Assembly: GCA_964617665.1 (NCBI GenBank)
Contig: CAZUAH010000007.1
Location: 1 to 64,000, forward strand
DNA length: 64,000 nucleotides
Origin: JADHUC01 sp964617665
Lineage (GTDB): Bacteria > Planctomycetota > Planctomycetia > Pirellulales > Pirellulaceae
Direction of reading: 5' to 3'
The position numbers and the translations under genes were made by a program. Each line of letters opens with the position of its first letter. Position 1 is the stretch's first letter. Below, piece by piece: positions 18,087 to 27,193 of the stretch. The notes beneath the pieces were generated by a model that was not told the DNA's origin, made no database searches, and worked only from the letters and a program-made list of their open reading frames with translations.

Positions 18087-18178
18087 GCCTGTGAAATGAT
18101 TGATGTTTCGCTCGTTTGCGGTATCATCGAACACTTCCAGACCGACATCTTCTGTCCTCACAGTGGGAGAATCGACTA

Positions 18179-19966
18179 ATGACTTCACAGCATCCGCCCC
18201 TCGTGCGAACCCGGCTCTCGATGATGATGTTCCTGGAGTTCTTTCTCTGGGGCGGATGGGGATTCGCCATAACCGGCTACGCCCAGAAGCTCGGTTTCAC
18301 GGGAGCACAGATCGGTCTGCTCGGGGCTGTGCCGGCCATCGGCGCTATGATTTCGCCGCTGCTGGTCGGGCCAATTGCCGATAAGTTCTTTCCAGCTCAA
18401 CGCGTCTTGAGCGTCCTGCACTTGCTGGGTGGAGTCTGCCTGATTCTGGCCGGGTTCCAAACGAAAGCCTTCGGGCTGACGACGTTGATGATGCTGAACG
18501 GTCTTTTCTTCATGCCTACCATTGCGTTGGTGAACGCGGTTGCTTTTCGCCATATCCCCGACCCCGATAAGTTCCCACGCATTGCCGTGCTCGGCACGGT
18601 TGGCTGGATCATGGCGGTAGTGATCGCCTCAGTCTTCCTGGGCGGTGCGACCGAACGAAACTTCTTGTTCCAGTCCGGAGTCGCGGGCATCGTCCTCGCT
18701 CTGTACTGTTGGACCCTTCCCAATACGCCGCCCAAGGGTGCGAAAGACGGCGGTGATGCGATTGGTCTTGGCGCTCTGAAACTGCTGAAGCAGCCAGCCA
18801 TGTTGATCTTCATCATATGTGTCTTCCTGGTCAGCATTCCGGCTTGTGGTTTCTTCTTCACGCTCCTCGTGCCAATGCTCCAACAACGAGGCTACCCATC
18901 GCCTTTGGCCCTTACGACGCTGAACCAGTTTGCAGAGATCATCTTCATGTTCAGCATGCCGTGGTTCGTCTCGAAGCTGGGGCTGAAGCGGGTTGTGATG
19001 ATTGGGATGCTCGCCTGGGCCGTGCGCTACTTGCTATTCGCCTGTCCCGCATCGTGGGCAGCGTTCGCGTTTCCCGCGGCCTTGCTTGGTTTGGTCCTGC
19101 ACGGATTCTGCTACAGCTTCTTCTACGTCGGTGCGTACATGTACGTCGACAAACGAGCGCCGGTGGAACTTAAGGCCAGTGCCCAGAGCCTGCTCACCTT
19201 CCTGTTGATTGGCGTCGGTTGGTTTGTCGGCAGTAACACCGGCGGCTACTTAATGCAGAAGAATCCACCGGCGATCACGTACGCATCTCGGGACGTCGTA
19301 GTGAAGGTCGACGAACAAGCTCCCGCAGGCGGCTACGAAGGCGGACGCACCGTGGTCCGGCTGGAAACAGGAACAGACTCCGTCGAACAGATTGCCGAGG
19401 TCTACGACGGCTCGGTGGCAATAGACGATGTCAAAAAGCCGCTGCCACCCTGGAACGACCCCGATGCGGCGACAAGCATCTGGCGATACTTGGATCTATC
19501 GGGCACGGCGAAGAAACTGATGGGCGCCGAGGAACCAGAGGCGGAAGCCGATCTGGTTTCGGAACTTGGTGCGAACGACGATGGCGAGATCACCATGGCC
19601 GCGGTCAAGAAGATGCCGGATTCAGGAGTTGAGTTCGGTGATCACAAGTACCTGCGTGACGACATGGTGTCCATTTTTAAAAGGATTGACGGTCTGAAGA
19701 AGAAGGGCGCCGCAAGCGAAGATGATATCAGTTTGACGCGCAATGACTGGCTCGTGGCGCAGGCGTGCAACTGGACACCGATCTGGTTCTGGCCGTCGAT
19801 TGCTATCTTCGTTGTCCTGGTAGTCTTCGTCTTTGCCTCTCGTGAGACGTCGAGCAAGGAAGAGACGCCCGACGACTCGCAGGAATCGCCCGATGACAAG
19901 GAGCCGAATTCGGAGCCGCCGACGTCGGAGGAGGAGAGCGAACCGGAAAAAGATGATGAGGGATAA
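18179..19966 (+). CDS. MFS transporter, nucleoside:H+ symporter type, with a large insertion near the C terminus
   Basis: 595 residues. The first 365 form eleven helices of a major facilitator of the NupG/XapB nucleoside symporter type (FLEFFLWGGWGFAITGYAQKLGF at the start, PFF-like loops, repeated LxxGPLADK-like motif as PIADKFF). Instead of closing with helix 12, about 155 hydrophilic residues follow (roughly 375-530), then a last helix (IWFWPSIAIFVVLVVFVFA) and an acidic tail. The insertion is beta-rich at first and then acidic with a helical pair. The start at 18179 follows GGGAG by 7 bases. The substrate is inferred from family resemblance only. Confidence 0.82.
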   Translation: MTSQHPPLVRTRLSMMMFLEFFLWGGWGFAITGYAQKLGFTGAQIGLLGAVPAIGAMISPLLVGPIADKFFPAQRVLSVLHLLGGVCLILAGFQTKAFGLTTLMMLNGLFFMPTIALVNAVAFRHIPDPDKFPRIAVLGTVGWIMAVVIASVFLGGATERNFLFQSGVAGIVLALYCWTLPNTPPKGAKDGGDAIGLGALKLLKQPAMLIFIICVFLVSIPACGFFFTLLVPMLQQRGYPSPLALTTLNQFAEIIFMFSMPWFVSKLGLKRVVMIGMLAWAVRYLLFACPASWAAFAFPAALLGLVLHGFCYSFFYVGAYMYVDKRAPVELKASAQSLLTFLLIGVGWFVGSNTGGYLMQKNPPAITYASRDVVVKVDEQAPAGGYEGGRTVVRLETGTDSVEQIAEVYDGSVAIDDVKKPLPPWNDPDAATSIWRYLDLSGTAKKLMGAEEPEAEADLVSELGANDDGEITMAAVKKMPDSGVEFGDHKYLRDDMVSIFKRIDGLKKKGAASEDDISLTRNDWLVAQACNWTPIWFWPSIAIFVVLVVFVFASRETSSKEETPDDSQESPDDKEPNSEPPTSEEESEPEKDDEG

Positions 19967-21391
19967 CTAGCGAGGGAAGAAAAGGAAACTTGCTTCCGCG
20001 GGATCCGGCTCCGCCGCACCGCCGGTCATCGACATCAGTAGCAGGGCTACGTTCATGTAGATAACAATTCCCAGGATGTCGATGATCCCGGCCACGAACG
20101 GATTGCTCATCATTGCCGGGTCCAAGCCCAGCCGCTTGAAGAGCAGCGGCAACACGGACCCGAACAACGTGCCGCAAATCACTACCAACACTAGTGTTAT
20201 CCCGACGACCAGGGCAGGCATGACCTGGATGCCATCGTCTGTTCGGGTCATAATCATCGCCGCCACGAAACCGATGAAGGCTAGAAAACCGCCCAGCAGC
20301 ACCCCCTGCGCCAGTTCGCGGCGCACGACTTGAAACCAATCTCGCAATTCGATGTCCTTGGTCGCCAGGGCTGTGATGATCAACGTGGCAGACTGGTTGC
20401 CGGAATTGCCACCACTGGAGATCACCAGAGGGATGAACAGCACGAGCCAAACGTAGTCCCCAATGTCACCCTCAAAAGATTGAAGTGCGAATGCGGTGAG
20501 CAACGCGAAGACGAACAGAATCGTCAGCCAAAGGCCTCGCTTCCAGCTAAGCGTAAGAACGGGCGTCTTCATGTAACTTTCTTCCAGCGGATGCACCGCA
20601 GCGATGCGGTGCGCGTCTTCCGTGGCCTCCTCGCGCATGACGTCAATCACGTCATCGTGAGTGATGATGCCCAACATCCGGCGTTCGTCGTCCACCACGG
20701 GAATCGCCAGCAAGTCAAAACGAGCGACCTTCTGCGCAACGTCCTCCTGGTCATCCAATACGTTTGCCGCCGCCACGTCGGTCTCCATCACCTCGCCCAG
20801 TCGCGTTTCCGGGTGAGTCATCGCCGAGACCAACTGTCTGGCCGAGACGACGCCGCGCAGGTGGTCGGTTTCGTCGACGACGTACAGATAGTAGATCGTC
20901 TCCAATTCCTCTGCCTGCCGGCCAAGTTCGTCCAGCGCCTCTTTGACCGTGAGCCCTTCGCCCAGCTTAGCCACCTCGGTCGTCATCACGGCGCCGGCGA
21001 CGCCTTCGGGATATTCGCGCAGGCGCAGGTAGTCTCGCCGCTCGTCCGTCGGTAGCAGCGGTAGAAGCTCCTCGACAATTGTGCCGTCGGCTTCCTGCAG
21101 TAGATCCACGCGGTCGTCGGGAGCCATTTCGGCAACCAGACCGGCGATCTCATGACGATCCTGCGATTCCAGAATCTCCACCTGCTTGTCTTCATCAAAG
21201 TAGCGGAAGATCTCCTCTCGCGTTTCCGCATCGGCATGCTGCAACACCTGCCACGCCTCGTCGGCACTCAGCCCTTCCATGAATTCGGCCGTACGAGCGG
21301 GGTGCAGCGCAGTGCAGAATTCGCGCATCTCGTCCGCGTTGTTCTCGGCCAGCATCTCGCGCAATTCGGGCAGATACAGCATATTGATCAT
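19967..21391 (-). CDS. mgtE: Magnesium transporter MgtE
   Basis: 474 residues. Soluble MgtE N domain of superhelical repeats (to about 130), two CBS domains (about 135-255), a connecting helix, then five membrane helices with the conserved ISSGGNSGNQSATL motif and the DPAMMSNPFVAGIIDILG segment that lines the Mg2+ pore. In characterised MgtE the N and CBS domains sense cytoplasmic Mg2+ and gate the channel. Length is normal. Its stop codon abuts that of the opposing MFS gene with no base between them. Confidence 0.93.
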   Translation of the reverse strand: MINMLYLPELREMLAENNADEMREFCTALHPARTAEFMEGLSADEAWQVLQHADAETREEIFRYFDEDKQVEILESQDRHEIAGLVAEMAPDDRVDLLQEADGTIVEELLPLLPTDERRDYLRLREYPEGVAGAVMTTEVAKLGEGLTVKEALDELGRQAEELETIYYLYVVDETDHLRGVVSARQLVSAMTHPETRLGEVMETDVAAANVLDDQEDVAQKVARFDLLAIPVVDDERRMLGIITHDDVIDVMREEATEDAHRIAAVHPLEESYMKTPVLTLSWKRGLWLTILFVFALLTAFALQSFEGDIGDYVWLVLFIPLVISSGGNSGNQSATLIITALATKDIELRDWFQVVRRELAQGVLLGGFLAFIGFVAAMIMTRTDDGIQVMPALVVGITLVLVVICGTLFGSVLPLLFKRLGLDPAMMSNPFVAGIIDILGIVIYMNVALLLMSMTGGAAEPDPAEASFLFFPR

Positions 21392-21738
21392 GGCGGTGTT
21401 CCGTCGCAGTCAGATTCTCGTCAATCCAGCGCCTTCGGCGTCACCGTTATGGCGACCGATGTGTGATTCCGGTGCCCGCGCATGCCAGTTCCGCTTGATT
21501 CGGCTTCGGTTCGCCGCCGTCATGAGTGTCCCGCGGGCCATAGATGCAGGGCGGACGGCAGTTCTTATGCAAATGGGCGGGAAAAGAGCTTCGATCCCCT
21601 TAGCCCGCTCTACTCAAAGAAGGCGTAAAGGTATTATTATATGGGAGCGGCTCGTGCCGCCAATTGCCAAACCACGTCCGTGGGCAAAAAATGCGTTGAT
21701 TGTCAATGGTCGTATGCCTCGATGGTAAGTTACGGAAA
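21392..21738. other. Gene-free stretch between divergent mgtE and rnc
   Basis: About 347 bases that should contain the promoters of both genes. TATTATTATA near 21632-21641 is an AT-rich -10-like stretch in an otherwise GC-rich region, facing rnc. The open frames here show no family features and I do not call a gene. An M-box riboswitch for mgtE was looked for by eye and not recognised. Confidence 0.4.
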
Positions 21739-22488
21739 ATGACGGCGTCTGCTGACGAAAACCTGACAGCCAATCTGGACGAACAGCAGGCCACGCGTTT
21801 TGAACGCTGCGAACGACGAATTGGATACACGTTCGGCGACAAGGCTCTACTTCTGGAAGCTCTGACCCATGCGTCCGGGGCGGACCACCGTTTGGCATCC
21901 AACGAACGGCTGGAGTTCCTCGGCGACGCCATTCTCGGTGCCGTGGTCTGCGAGTTGCTGTTTGCACAGTACCCGGAGTACCAGGAAGGCGGCCTGACGA
22001 AGATCAAATCGGCGGTCGTCAGCCGCCAGACGTGCGCAAAGATCAGCGAAGCCCTTGGGCTGCAGGAGTTTCTTATCGTCGGCAAAGGGATGGCATCGGG
22101 CCAGTCGATACCGCCCTCGCTGCTGGCCGATGTGTTCGAGTCGCTCGTGGCTGCCATCTACCTGGATGGCGGGAACGACGCGTCCAGCAGGTTCATCCAG
22201 GAGTATATTGGACCGGAAATCGAATTGGCGGCAGCCGGGGAATTGGGCGGCAACTACAAGTCACTGTTGCAGCAGTTTGCCCAGCGCGAATTTGCCAATA
22301 CGCCCACTTATCAGTTGCTCGACGAAAAAGGCCCGGATCACCGCAAGTGTTTCAAGATCGCCGCGCTGGTCGGCAGCACGCAGTATCAGGCTGCTTGGGG
22401 AAGGAACAAGAAGGAAGCGGAGCAGCGCGCGGCGTGCAATGCCTTGGCGGAATTGAACGACGAACCGGCCCAGTTCCCTTCTGATTGA
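21739..22488 (+). CDS. rnc: Ribonuclease III
   Basis: Double-strand-specific endonuclease that processes rRNA and other structured RNA; 249 residues from the chosen ATG. The RNase III signature ERLEFLGDAI (residues 56-65) and the second acidic cluster ADVFESLVAAIYLD are intact. A dsRNA-binding domain (about 175-243) ends in KKEAEQRAACNALAEL. In-frame starts at 21700 (TTG) and 21706 (ATG) would add up to 13 residues; none has a strong ribosome-binding site, and the chosen one leaves a normal N-terminal leader. Confidence 0.95.
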   Translation: MTASADENLTANLDEQQATRFERCERRIGYTFGDKALLLEALTHASGADHRLASNERLEFLGDAILGAVVCELLFAQYPEYQEGGLTKIKSAVVSRQTCAKISEALGLQEFLIVGKGMASGQSIPPSLLADVFESLVAAIYLDGGNDASSRFIQEYIGPEIELAAAGELGGNYKSLLQQFAQREFANTPTYQLLDEKGPDHRKCFKIAALVGSTQYQAAWGRNKKEAEQRAACNALAELNDEPAQFPSD

Positions 22489-22580
22489 ACCCGACGTGGC
22501 CGAGACGCATCCCCAAAGTAGCCAGAGCCAGAGTCGGTCACGCTCCACCTAACAGAAACCTCCTATCTACACATAGAACC

Positions 22581-23576
22581 ATGCCTCGATGTATTGCAGT
22601 ACTCTCCGGCGGCCTGGACAGCATGTTGGCAATTCGCATCATGCAAGAACAGGGCGTCGAAGTCGACGCGTTGAACTACAAGACCATTTTCGAATGCTGC
22701 CAGGATCGTGCCGGGCAGGCGGCGCGCGGGCTGGACGTTCCCCTGTCGGTCGTCTCGCAGGAAGACGACTATCTGGAAATCGTCAAGAACCCTCGATTCG
22801 GCTACGGCAAAGGCGCCAACCCCTGTATCGACTGTCGCATCTACATGTTCCAGCGAGCCAAGCGATTCATGGAGCAGATCGGTGCGGACTTCATCGTCAG
22901 CGGCGAGGTGGCCGGCCAGCGTCCCATGAGCCAGAAGCGATGGCAGTTGGACACCATCGCGTATCATTCGGACCTGGAGGATCTGCTGCTTCGCCCGCTA
23001 TCAGCCAAACTGCTGCGTCCGACCAGACCGGAACGCGAAGGGTGGGTGGACCGCGACAAGTTGTACGAGTTCTCGGGACGCAGCCGCAAAGGGCTGATCC
23101 AACTGGGTAAGGACTTGGAGCTTCCTTACATCCCGGATCCGTCAACAGGGTGCGCACTGACCGAGGTCCAGTTCGGCCGCATAGTCCACGATCTGCTTAA
23201 GCTGGAACCTCAAGCTACGCCCTGGGACTTCGAGATTTTGAAGGTCGGGCGGCATTTCCGTTTCGATGACAAGACGAAGGTGATCGCCGGCAGAAACGAG
23301 GTGGAAAACGAGCAGCTTGAACACATGCACAAGCTGCCTGAGGCGTCCAGTTCGGCCATGTTGCACGCCGAAAACTACGTTGGCACCTCGGTCTTAATCA
23401 TCGGTCCACTGAGCAGCGATGTCCTGCAGTTTGCTGGCGGACTCATGCACCGATACGGCAAGGCGAAGACCGTCGAGAATCCGCAAATCGAAGTTATCCA
23501 ACGCGATCGCACGTGGGTGATGCCGATCGCTGCGACGGAGGAAGCTCAACAGGCAACGACCGTCGCGGCGTCTTGA
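22581..23576 (+). CDS. PP-loop ATPase related to ThiI/MnmA tRNA-thiolation enzymes
   Basis: 331 residues. The N-terminal PP-loop is SGGLDS (residues 9-14), which binds ATP for adenylation. Conserved cysteines follow in FECCQD, in PCIDCR and in DPSTGCALTE; these resemble bacterial ThiI-like proteins lacking a THUMP domain, where the motif is PSPAGGCLLTDP-like. The C-terminal third (NYVGTSVLIIGPL...GLMHRYGKAK) looks like the small domain often fused there. The likely role is sulfur incorporation into tRNA; the target base is unknown. The ATG at 22581 immediately precedes the PP-loop strand. It lies between rnc and mutS on the same strand. Confidence 0.75.
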   Translation: MPRCIAVLSGGLDSMLAIRIMQEQGVEVDALNYKTIFECCQDRAGQAARGLDVPLSVVSQEDDYLEIVKNPRFGYGKGANPCIDCRIYMFQRAKRFMEQIGADFIVSGEVAGQRPMSQKRWQLDTIAYHSDLEDLLLRPLSAKLLRPTRPEREGWVDRDKLYEFSGRSRKGLIQLGKDLELPYIPDPSTGCALTEVQFGRIVHDLLKLEPQATPWDFEILKVGRHFRFDDKTKVIAGRNEVENEQLEHMHKLPEASSSAMLHAENYVGTSVLIIGPLSSDVLQFAGGLMHRYGKAKTVENPQIEVIQRDRTWVMPIAATEEAQQATTVAAS

Positions 23577-23648
23577 CGTTGGACAAGTATCCAACGTGCC
23601 CGCGACCCCTCTCGCCCTCTCTCATTCCGCTTGCTACGATGCGGTGCT

Positions 23649-26261
23649 ATGGCCAAGACACCCATGATGCAACAGTACGAAGACGCCAAAGCCGCGTGTG
23701 GTGATGCGCTGTTGTTCTTTCGCATGGGCGATTTCTACGAACTGTTCGACGAGGATGCCAAGACCGCCGCGCGCGAACTGGGCCTGACGCTGACCAGCCG
23801 CGAAAAGGGCGAAAACGCGATGCCCATGGCGGGCTTTCCGCACCATCAATTGGACAACTACCTTGGCAAACTGATTTCTGCGGGTTTTCGCGCCGCTGTC
23901 TGTGAACAAGTCGAAGATCCCAAGAAGGCCAAAGGACTGGTCAAACGAGAGGTCACGCGAGTCGTCACTCCGGGGACATTGACCGACGATGGGCTGCTCG
24001 ACCCGCGCGAGAGCAATTTTCTGGCGGCGGTTGTCGGCCCTGCATCGGAGAAATCGCGATCGTCTGACGGAATCGGCATCGCCTGGGCGGAACTGTCCAC
24101 CGGCCGGTTTCATGCCGCCGTTTTTCCTGGCGCGCAGCTTCAAGATCAACTTGCGCGGATTGATCCGTCGGAGTGCTTGATAGACGAAGACCAAAGTGCT
24201 GACCTGCAAGCTGTGTTCCCGTCCATGACCATCACCAAACGGCCTTCGTGGGCGTTTGCGTTCGACGGGGCGCAAGGGGCCCTGACAAAACACTTCGAGA
24301 CAGCCAGTCTGGAGGGGTTTGGGTTCGGCGAAGGTGATCGGTTGGCTGTGCGCGCGGCCGGCGCGGTATTGGATTATCTGAACGAAACGCAGCGTTCATC
24401 GTTCGACCACATCGACCGATTGATTCCCTACCGGCAGGGTAACACGCTGGAGATCGACGAGGCGACGCGAAGAAGCTTGGAACTGACGCGAACGATCCGT
24501 AGCGGCAGTCGCGAAGGCTCGCTGCTGGCCGTGATGGATCGTACGGTCACAGCTATGGGATCGCGATTGCTGAGCGACTGGCTCGCCGGTCCTCTGACCG
24601 ATACCCATCGCATCGATGCCCGGCTCGATGCCGTCGAGGAGTTGATGGGCGAGACCGGCTTGCGGAGCCAGCTTCGCGACCAACTACGCGGTGTCTATGA
24701 CCTGGAACGTCTTCTGGCACGCGTCACAACGGGGCGCACCAACCCGCGCGACTTGAGTTTCGTTGGACGGACGCTTGCCGGCCTCCCGAAACTGAAGGCT
24801 AAATTGACCGCGCGAAAAAGCGAGCTGCTTTGTCGCCTGGAAGCAGACCTGGATCTATGCCCCGAAGTGCGCGGCAAACTGGAGTCGGCTTTGGTGAGCG
24901 ATTGCCCGCTGACATCGCGCGAAGGTGGTTTCATCCGTGATGGCTTCGACGAGGAGTTGGATCGGTTGCGGGAACTGGCCGCTGGCGGCAAACAGTGGAT
25001 CGCCAAGTACCAAGCCGAAATCGTCGAGACGTCCGGAATTCCCAACCTGAAGGTTGGCTACAACAAAGTATTCGGTTACTACATCGAGGTCACCAACACG
25101 CACCGCGACAAGGTACCCGACCAATTCATCCGCAAGCAAACGCTGAAAAACGCCGAACGGTACATTACGCCGGAGCTGAAAGAGTACGAAGAGCGAGTCC
25201 TCTCGGCCGACGAGAAGGCAAAGGACCTGGAATACGATCTCTTCCTGGAATTGCGCGATGTGGTCGCCGCGTCCGCTCGTCGATTACAGGCCACCGCTGC
25301 AGTGCTTGCCCAACTGGACGTGCTCGTTGGATTGGCCGAGTTGGCTTGCGAGCGCGGTTACTGCCGGCCGAAAATGATTGAAGAGCCGCAATTGGACATC
25401 GCCGACGGGCGGCATCCTGTGTTGGACATCACCGAACCGCAAGGCACGTTTGTTCCGAACGACTGTCTGACCGATCCGGATGAAGGTACGATCCTGCTGA
25501 TCACCGGTCCGAACATGGCCGGCAAGAGTACGTATATCCGCCAAGTCGCCCTGATCACGCTCATGGCTCAGATGGGATCATTTGTTCCGGCTCGCCGGGC
25601 TACCATCGGCGTTGCCGATCGCATTTTCGCACGCGTAGGAGCCAGCGACGAACTGTCACGCGGTCAGAGTACGTTTATGGTCGAAATGACCGAAACGGCG
25701 AGGATTCTGAACAACGCAACCGCCCACAGCCTCGTGATCCTCGACGAAATCGGACGCGGGACCAGCACCTACGACGGCGTCTCGCTCGCCTGGGCGATCA
25801 TCGAGCACACACACGACAAGATTGGCTGCCGCACGCTGTTCGCCACGCACTACCACGAATTGACCGACCTGGAAAGCTCGCTGCCGTCGGTGAAGAACCT
25901 GAACGTGGCGGTCAAAGAGTGGGAAGAGAACATCGCTTTCTTGCACAAGATCGTCGGCGGCGCGGCGGACAAAAGCTACGGCATTCACGTGGCCCGGTTG
26001 GCCGGTGTGCCGCCCGAAGTGAACGAACGCGCCAAGCAAATCCTCGCCCAGCTTGAAGCAGAGCACTTGGACGAAAACGGCCGCCCGAAAGTCGCGAGGC
26101 AACAAAAGAGACGCCGCGGGGGCGACATTCAATTGACACTGTTCGGCCTGGCCGAACATCCGCTGTTGGACAAGATTCGCGAACTGGACGTCAACAATAC
26201 CACGCCGATCGAGGCTATGCGGTTGATTCAAGAGTGGCAGGAGGAATTGAAGAACGGTTAG
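23649..26261 (+). CDS. mutS: DNA mismatch repair protein MutS
   Basis: 870 residues, MutS1 type. The mismatch-binding domain I has the Phe-X-Glu motif in FFRMGDFYELF. Connector, core and clamp domains follow, then the ATPase domain with Walker A GPNMAGKST, Walker B VILDEIGRGTST and the conserved ATHYHEL. A C-terminal tail carries the helix-turn-helix dimerisation region. The ATG at 23649 is preferred over an in-frame TTG at 23631. The stop codon is 2 bases from the left inverted repeat of the GxxExxY element, so the element appears to have landed without harming mutS. Confidence 0.97.
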   Translation: MAKTPMMQQYEDAKAACGDALLFFRMGDFYELFDEDAKTAARELGLTLTSREKGENAMPMAGFPHHQLDNYLGKLISAGFRAAVCEQVEDPKKAKGLVKREVTRVVTPGTLTDDGLLDPRESNFLAAVVGPASEKSRSSDGIGIAWAELSTGRFHAAVFPGAQLQDQLARIDPSECLIDEDQSADLQAVFPSMTITKRPSWAFAFDGAQGALTKHFETASLEGFGFGEGDRLAVRAAGAVLDYLNETQRSSFDHIDRLIPYRQGNTLEIDEATRRSLELTRTIRSGSREGSLLAVMDRTVTAMGSRLLSDWLAGPLTDTHRIDARLDAVEELMGETGLRSQLRDQLRGVYDLERLLARVTTGRTNPRDLSFVGRTLAGLPKLKAKLTARKSELLCRLEADLDLCPEVRGKLESALVSDCPLTSREGGFIRDGFDEELDRLRELAAGGKQWIAKYQAEIVETSGIPNLKVGYNKVFGYYIEVTNTHRDKVPDQFIRKQTLKNAERYITPELKEYEERVLSADEKAKDLEYDLFLELRDVVAASARRLQATAAVLAQLDVLVGLAELACERGYCRPKMIEEPQLDIADGRHPVLDITEPQGTFVPNDCLTDPDEGTILLITGPNMAGKSTYIRQVALITLMAQMGSFVPARRATIGVADRIFARVGASDELSRGQSTFMVEMTETARILNNATAHSLVILDEIGRGTSTYDGVSLAWAIIEHTHDKIGCRTLFATHYHELTDLESSLPSVKNLNVAVKEWEENIAFLHKIVGGAADKSYGIHVARLAGVPPEVNERAKQILAQLEAEHLDENGRPKVARQQKRRRGGDIQLTLFGLAEHPLLDKIRELDVNNTTPIEAMRLIQEWQEELKNG

Positions 26262-26263
26262 GC

Positions 26264-26295
26264 CCACGGATGGCACCCAAGACCACGGATGAAGA
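26264..26295 (+). repeat. Left 32-bp terminal inverted repeat of the GxxExxY element
   Basis: Identical over 32 bases to the reverse complement of 27162-27193. The repeat itself contains the word CCACGGATG twice (26264-26272 and 26283-26291). It starts 2 bases after the mutS stop. Confidence 0.9.
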
Positions 26296-26301
26296 TGAAG
26301 G

Positions 26302-27105
26302 TCACTCCTTGGGGGAATGGCGGAGGCCGGCGATTTGGATCTTTGCACGTCCGAAATCTACAGCCACCCCTCAGTGTAGCCCTAGAGCTTTCATGTAGGA
26401 TTTCCCTCGGTTGATGTTGAAGCTGTTTGTGTCGAACAGAACGGTATAGACGAGGACGATTCGACCTTCGACCACCAGGCAGTCCAGCGGCGATTCGTCC
26501 ACCATGGTTCCGTGAAAGAGGGCTTTGGCCAAAGGCGATGCTGCGATCGATAGGTCCCGGCATGCGAGTTCGTGGAGCAACAGTTTTTGTGTCACTTCAC
26601 GGCTGTAGCCTGTGCCGTGGGCTTCAGAGAGGCTCCTGACGGCATCGCGAATCGCGAGCCCGGCTTCGCGGTCAGCGCCCTCAATGTGATCGGTCCAGTA
26701 CTGCCAGTCCTCAACGCACTCGTAGTCCGGGGGATCGTACACGATGCGTTCGACGCTGACCCGATCCAGCCCCATGTTCACCAGTAGCCCCAACCGGTCC
26801 TTTCGGCATTTCAGATAGTCGAACAACTGCGCGAGTTCAGAGGCGTTCAGACTGCGAGGTACCGCCTTCAGTTCTACGGTGATCGAATCCCAAGCGACCA
26901 GATCGGGATAGAGGGTGTGAACGACTTCGCCGTGAAGCATGATAGGATGAGGAGGCTTATACTGAAACGGGATCCCGCGTTCTCGCAGCCAGATGTCACA
27001 CGACCGATGATACCCCTGCTCCTGTCGACCAAGCCCCACTTCGTTCTGCACATCGAAGAAACAACGCCGAAGGATTTGCGTCTTGTCTTCGTAGACCAAA
27101 CCCAT
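26302..27105 (-). pseudogene. GxxExxY-family protein gene, interrupted by one in-frame TGA
   Basis: GxxExxY proteins are PD-(D/E)XK-nuclease-like, of unproven function. The start at 27105 follows GGAGG by 9 bases. The N-terminal half has the name-giving motif GRQEQGY, then the nuclease-like YPDLV...VELKAV and RLGLLVNMG. A second, degenerate half leads to YMKALGLH and then TGA at 26371-26373. Beyond it the same frame continues with GVAVDFGRAKIQIAG and ends at TGA 26302-26304, 6 bases from the inverted repeat. The family normally reads LGL-x-x-GLxVNFG here, so the TGA probably replaced a TGG (Trp). The shortened 244-residue product could still be made; the intact form would have about 267 residues. 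Confidence 0.8.
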
Positions 27106-27161
27106 CCGCTTCCGCCTCCAAACCAAGACAGTCCAAACGAATACATTTGGCCATCTCCGTC

Positions 27162-27193
27162 TCTTCATCCGTGGTCTTGGGTGCCATCCGTGG
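27162..27193 (-). repeat. Right 32-bp terminal inverted repeat of the GxxExxY element
   Basis: Perfect inverted copy of 26264-26295. It overlaps the 3' end of the ABC ATPase gene and supplies that gene's stop codon (27165-27167) and its last residues. Confidence 0.9.

Larger units (their letters stand above)
26264..27193. mobile_element. Compact 930-bp element: GxxExxY gene between perfect inverted repeats
   Basis: Two perfect 32-bp inverted repeats enclose one gene on the minus strand and almost nothing else: 6 bases separate the restored end of that gene from the left repeat. The element sits between mutS and an ABC importer operon whose ATPase gene reads into the right repeat. There is no transposase, so mobility would have to be in trans or depend on the GxxExxY protein itself. 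Mobility is inferred from the layout, not shown. Confidence 0.65.

Noticed and set aside
21279..21728. Plus-strand frame ending IVNGRMPRW upstream of rnc
   Set aside because: Overlaps mgtE and shows no protein family features; looks like chance.
26371..26373. TGA read as tryptophan (genetic-code variant)
   Set aside because: TGA ends other genes here (for example leuA and the restored frame itself), so recoding is not supported.
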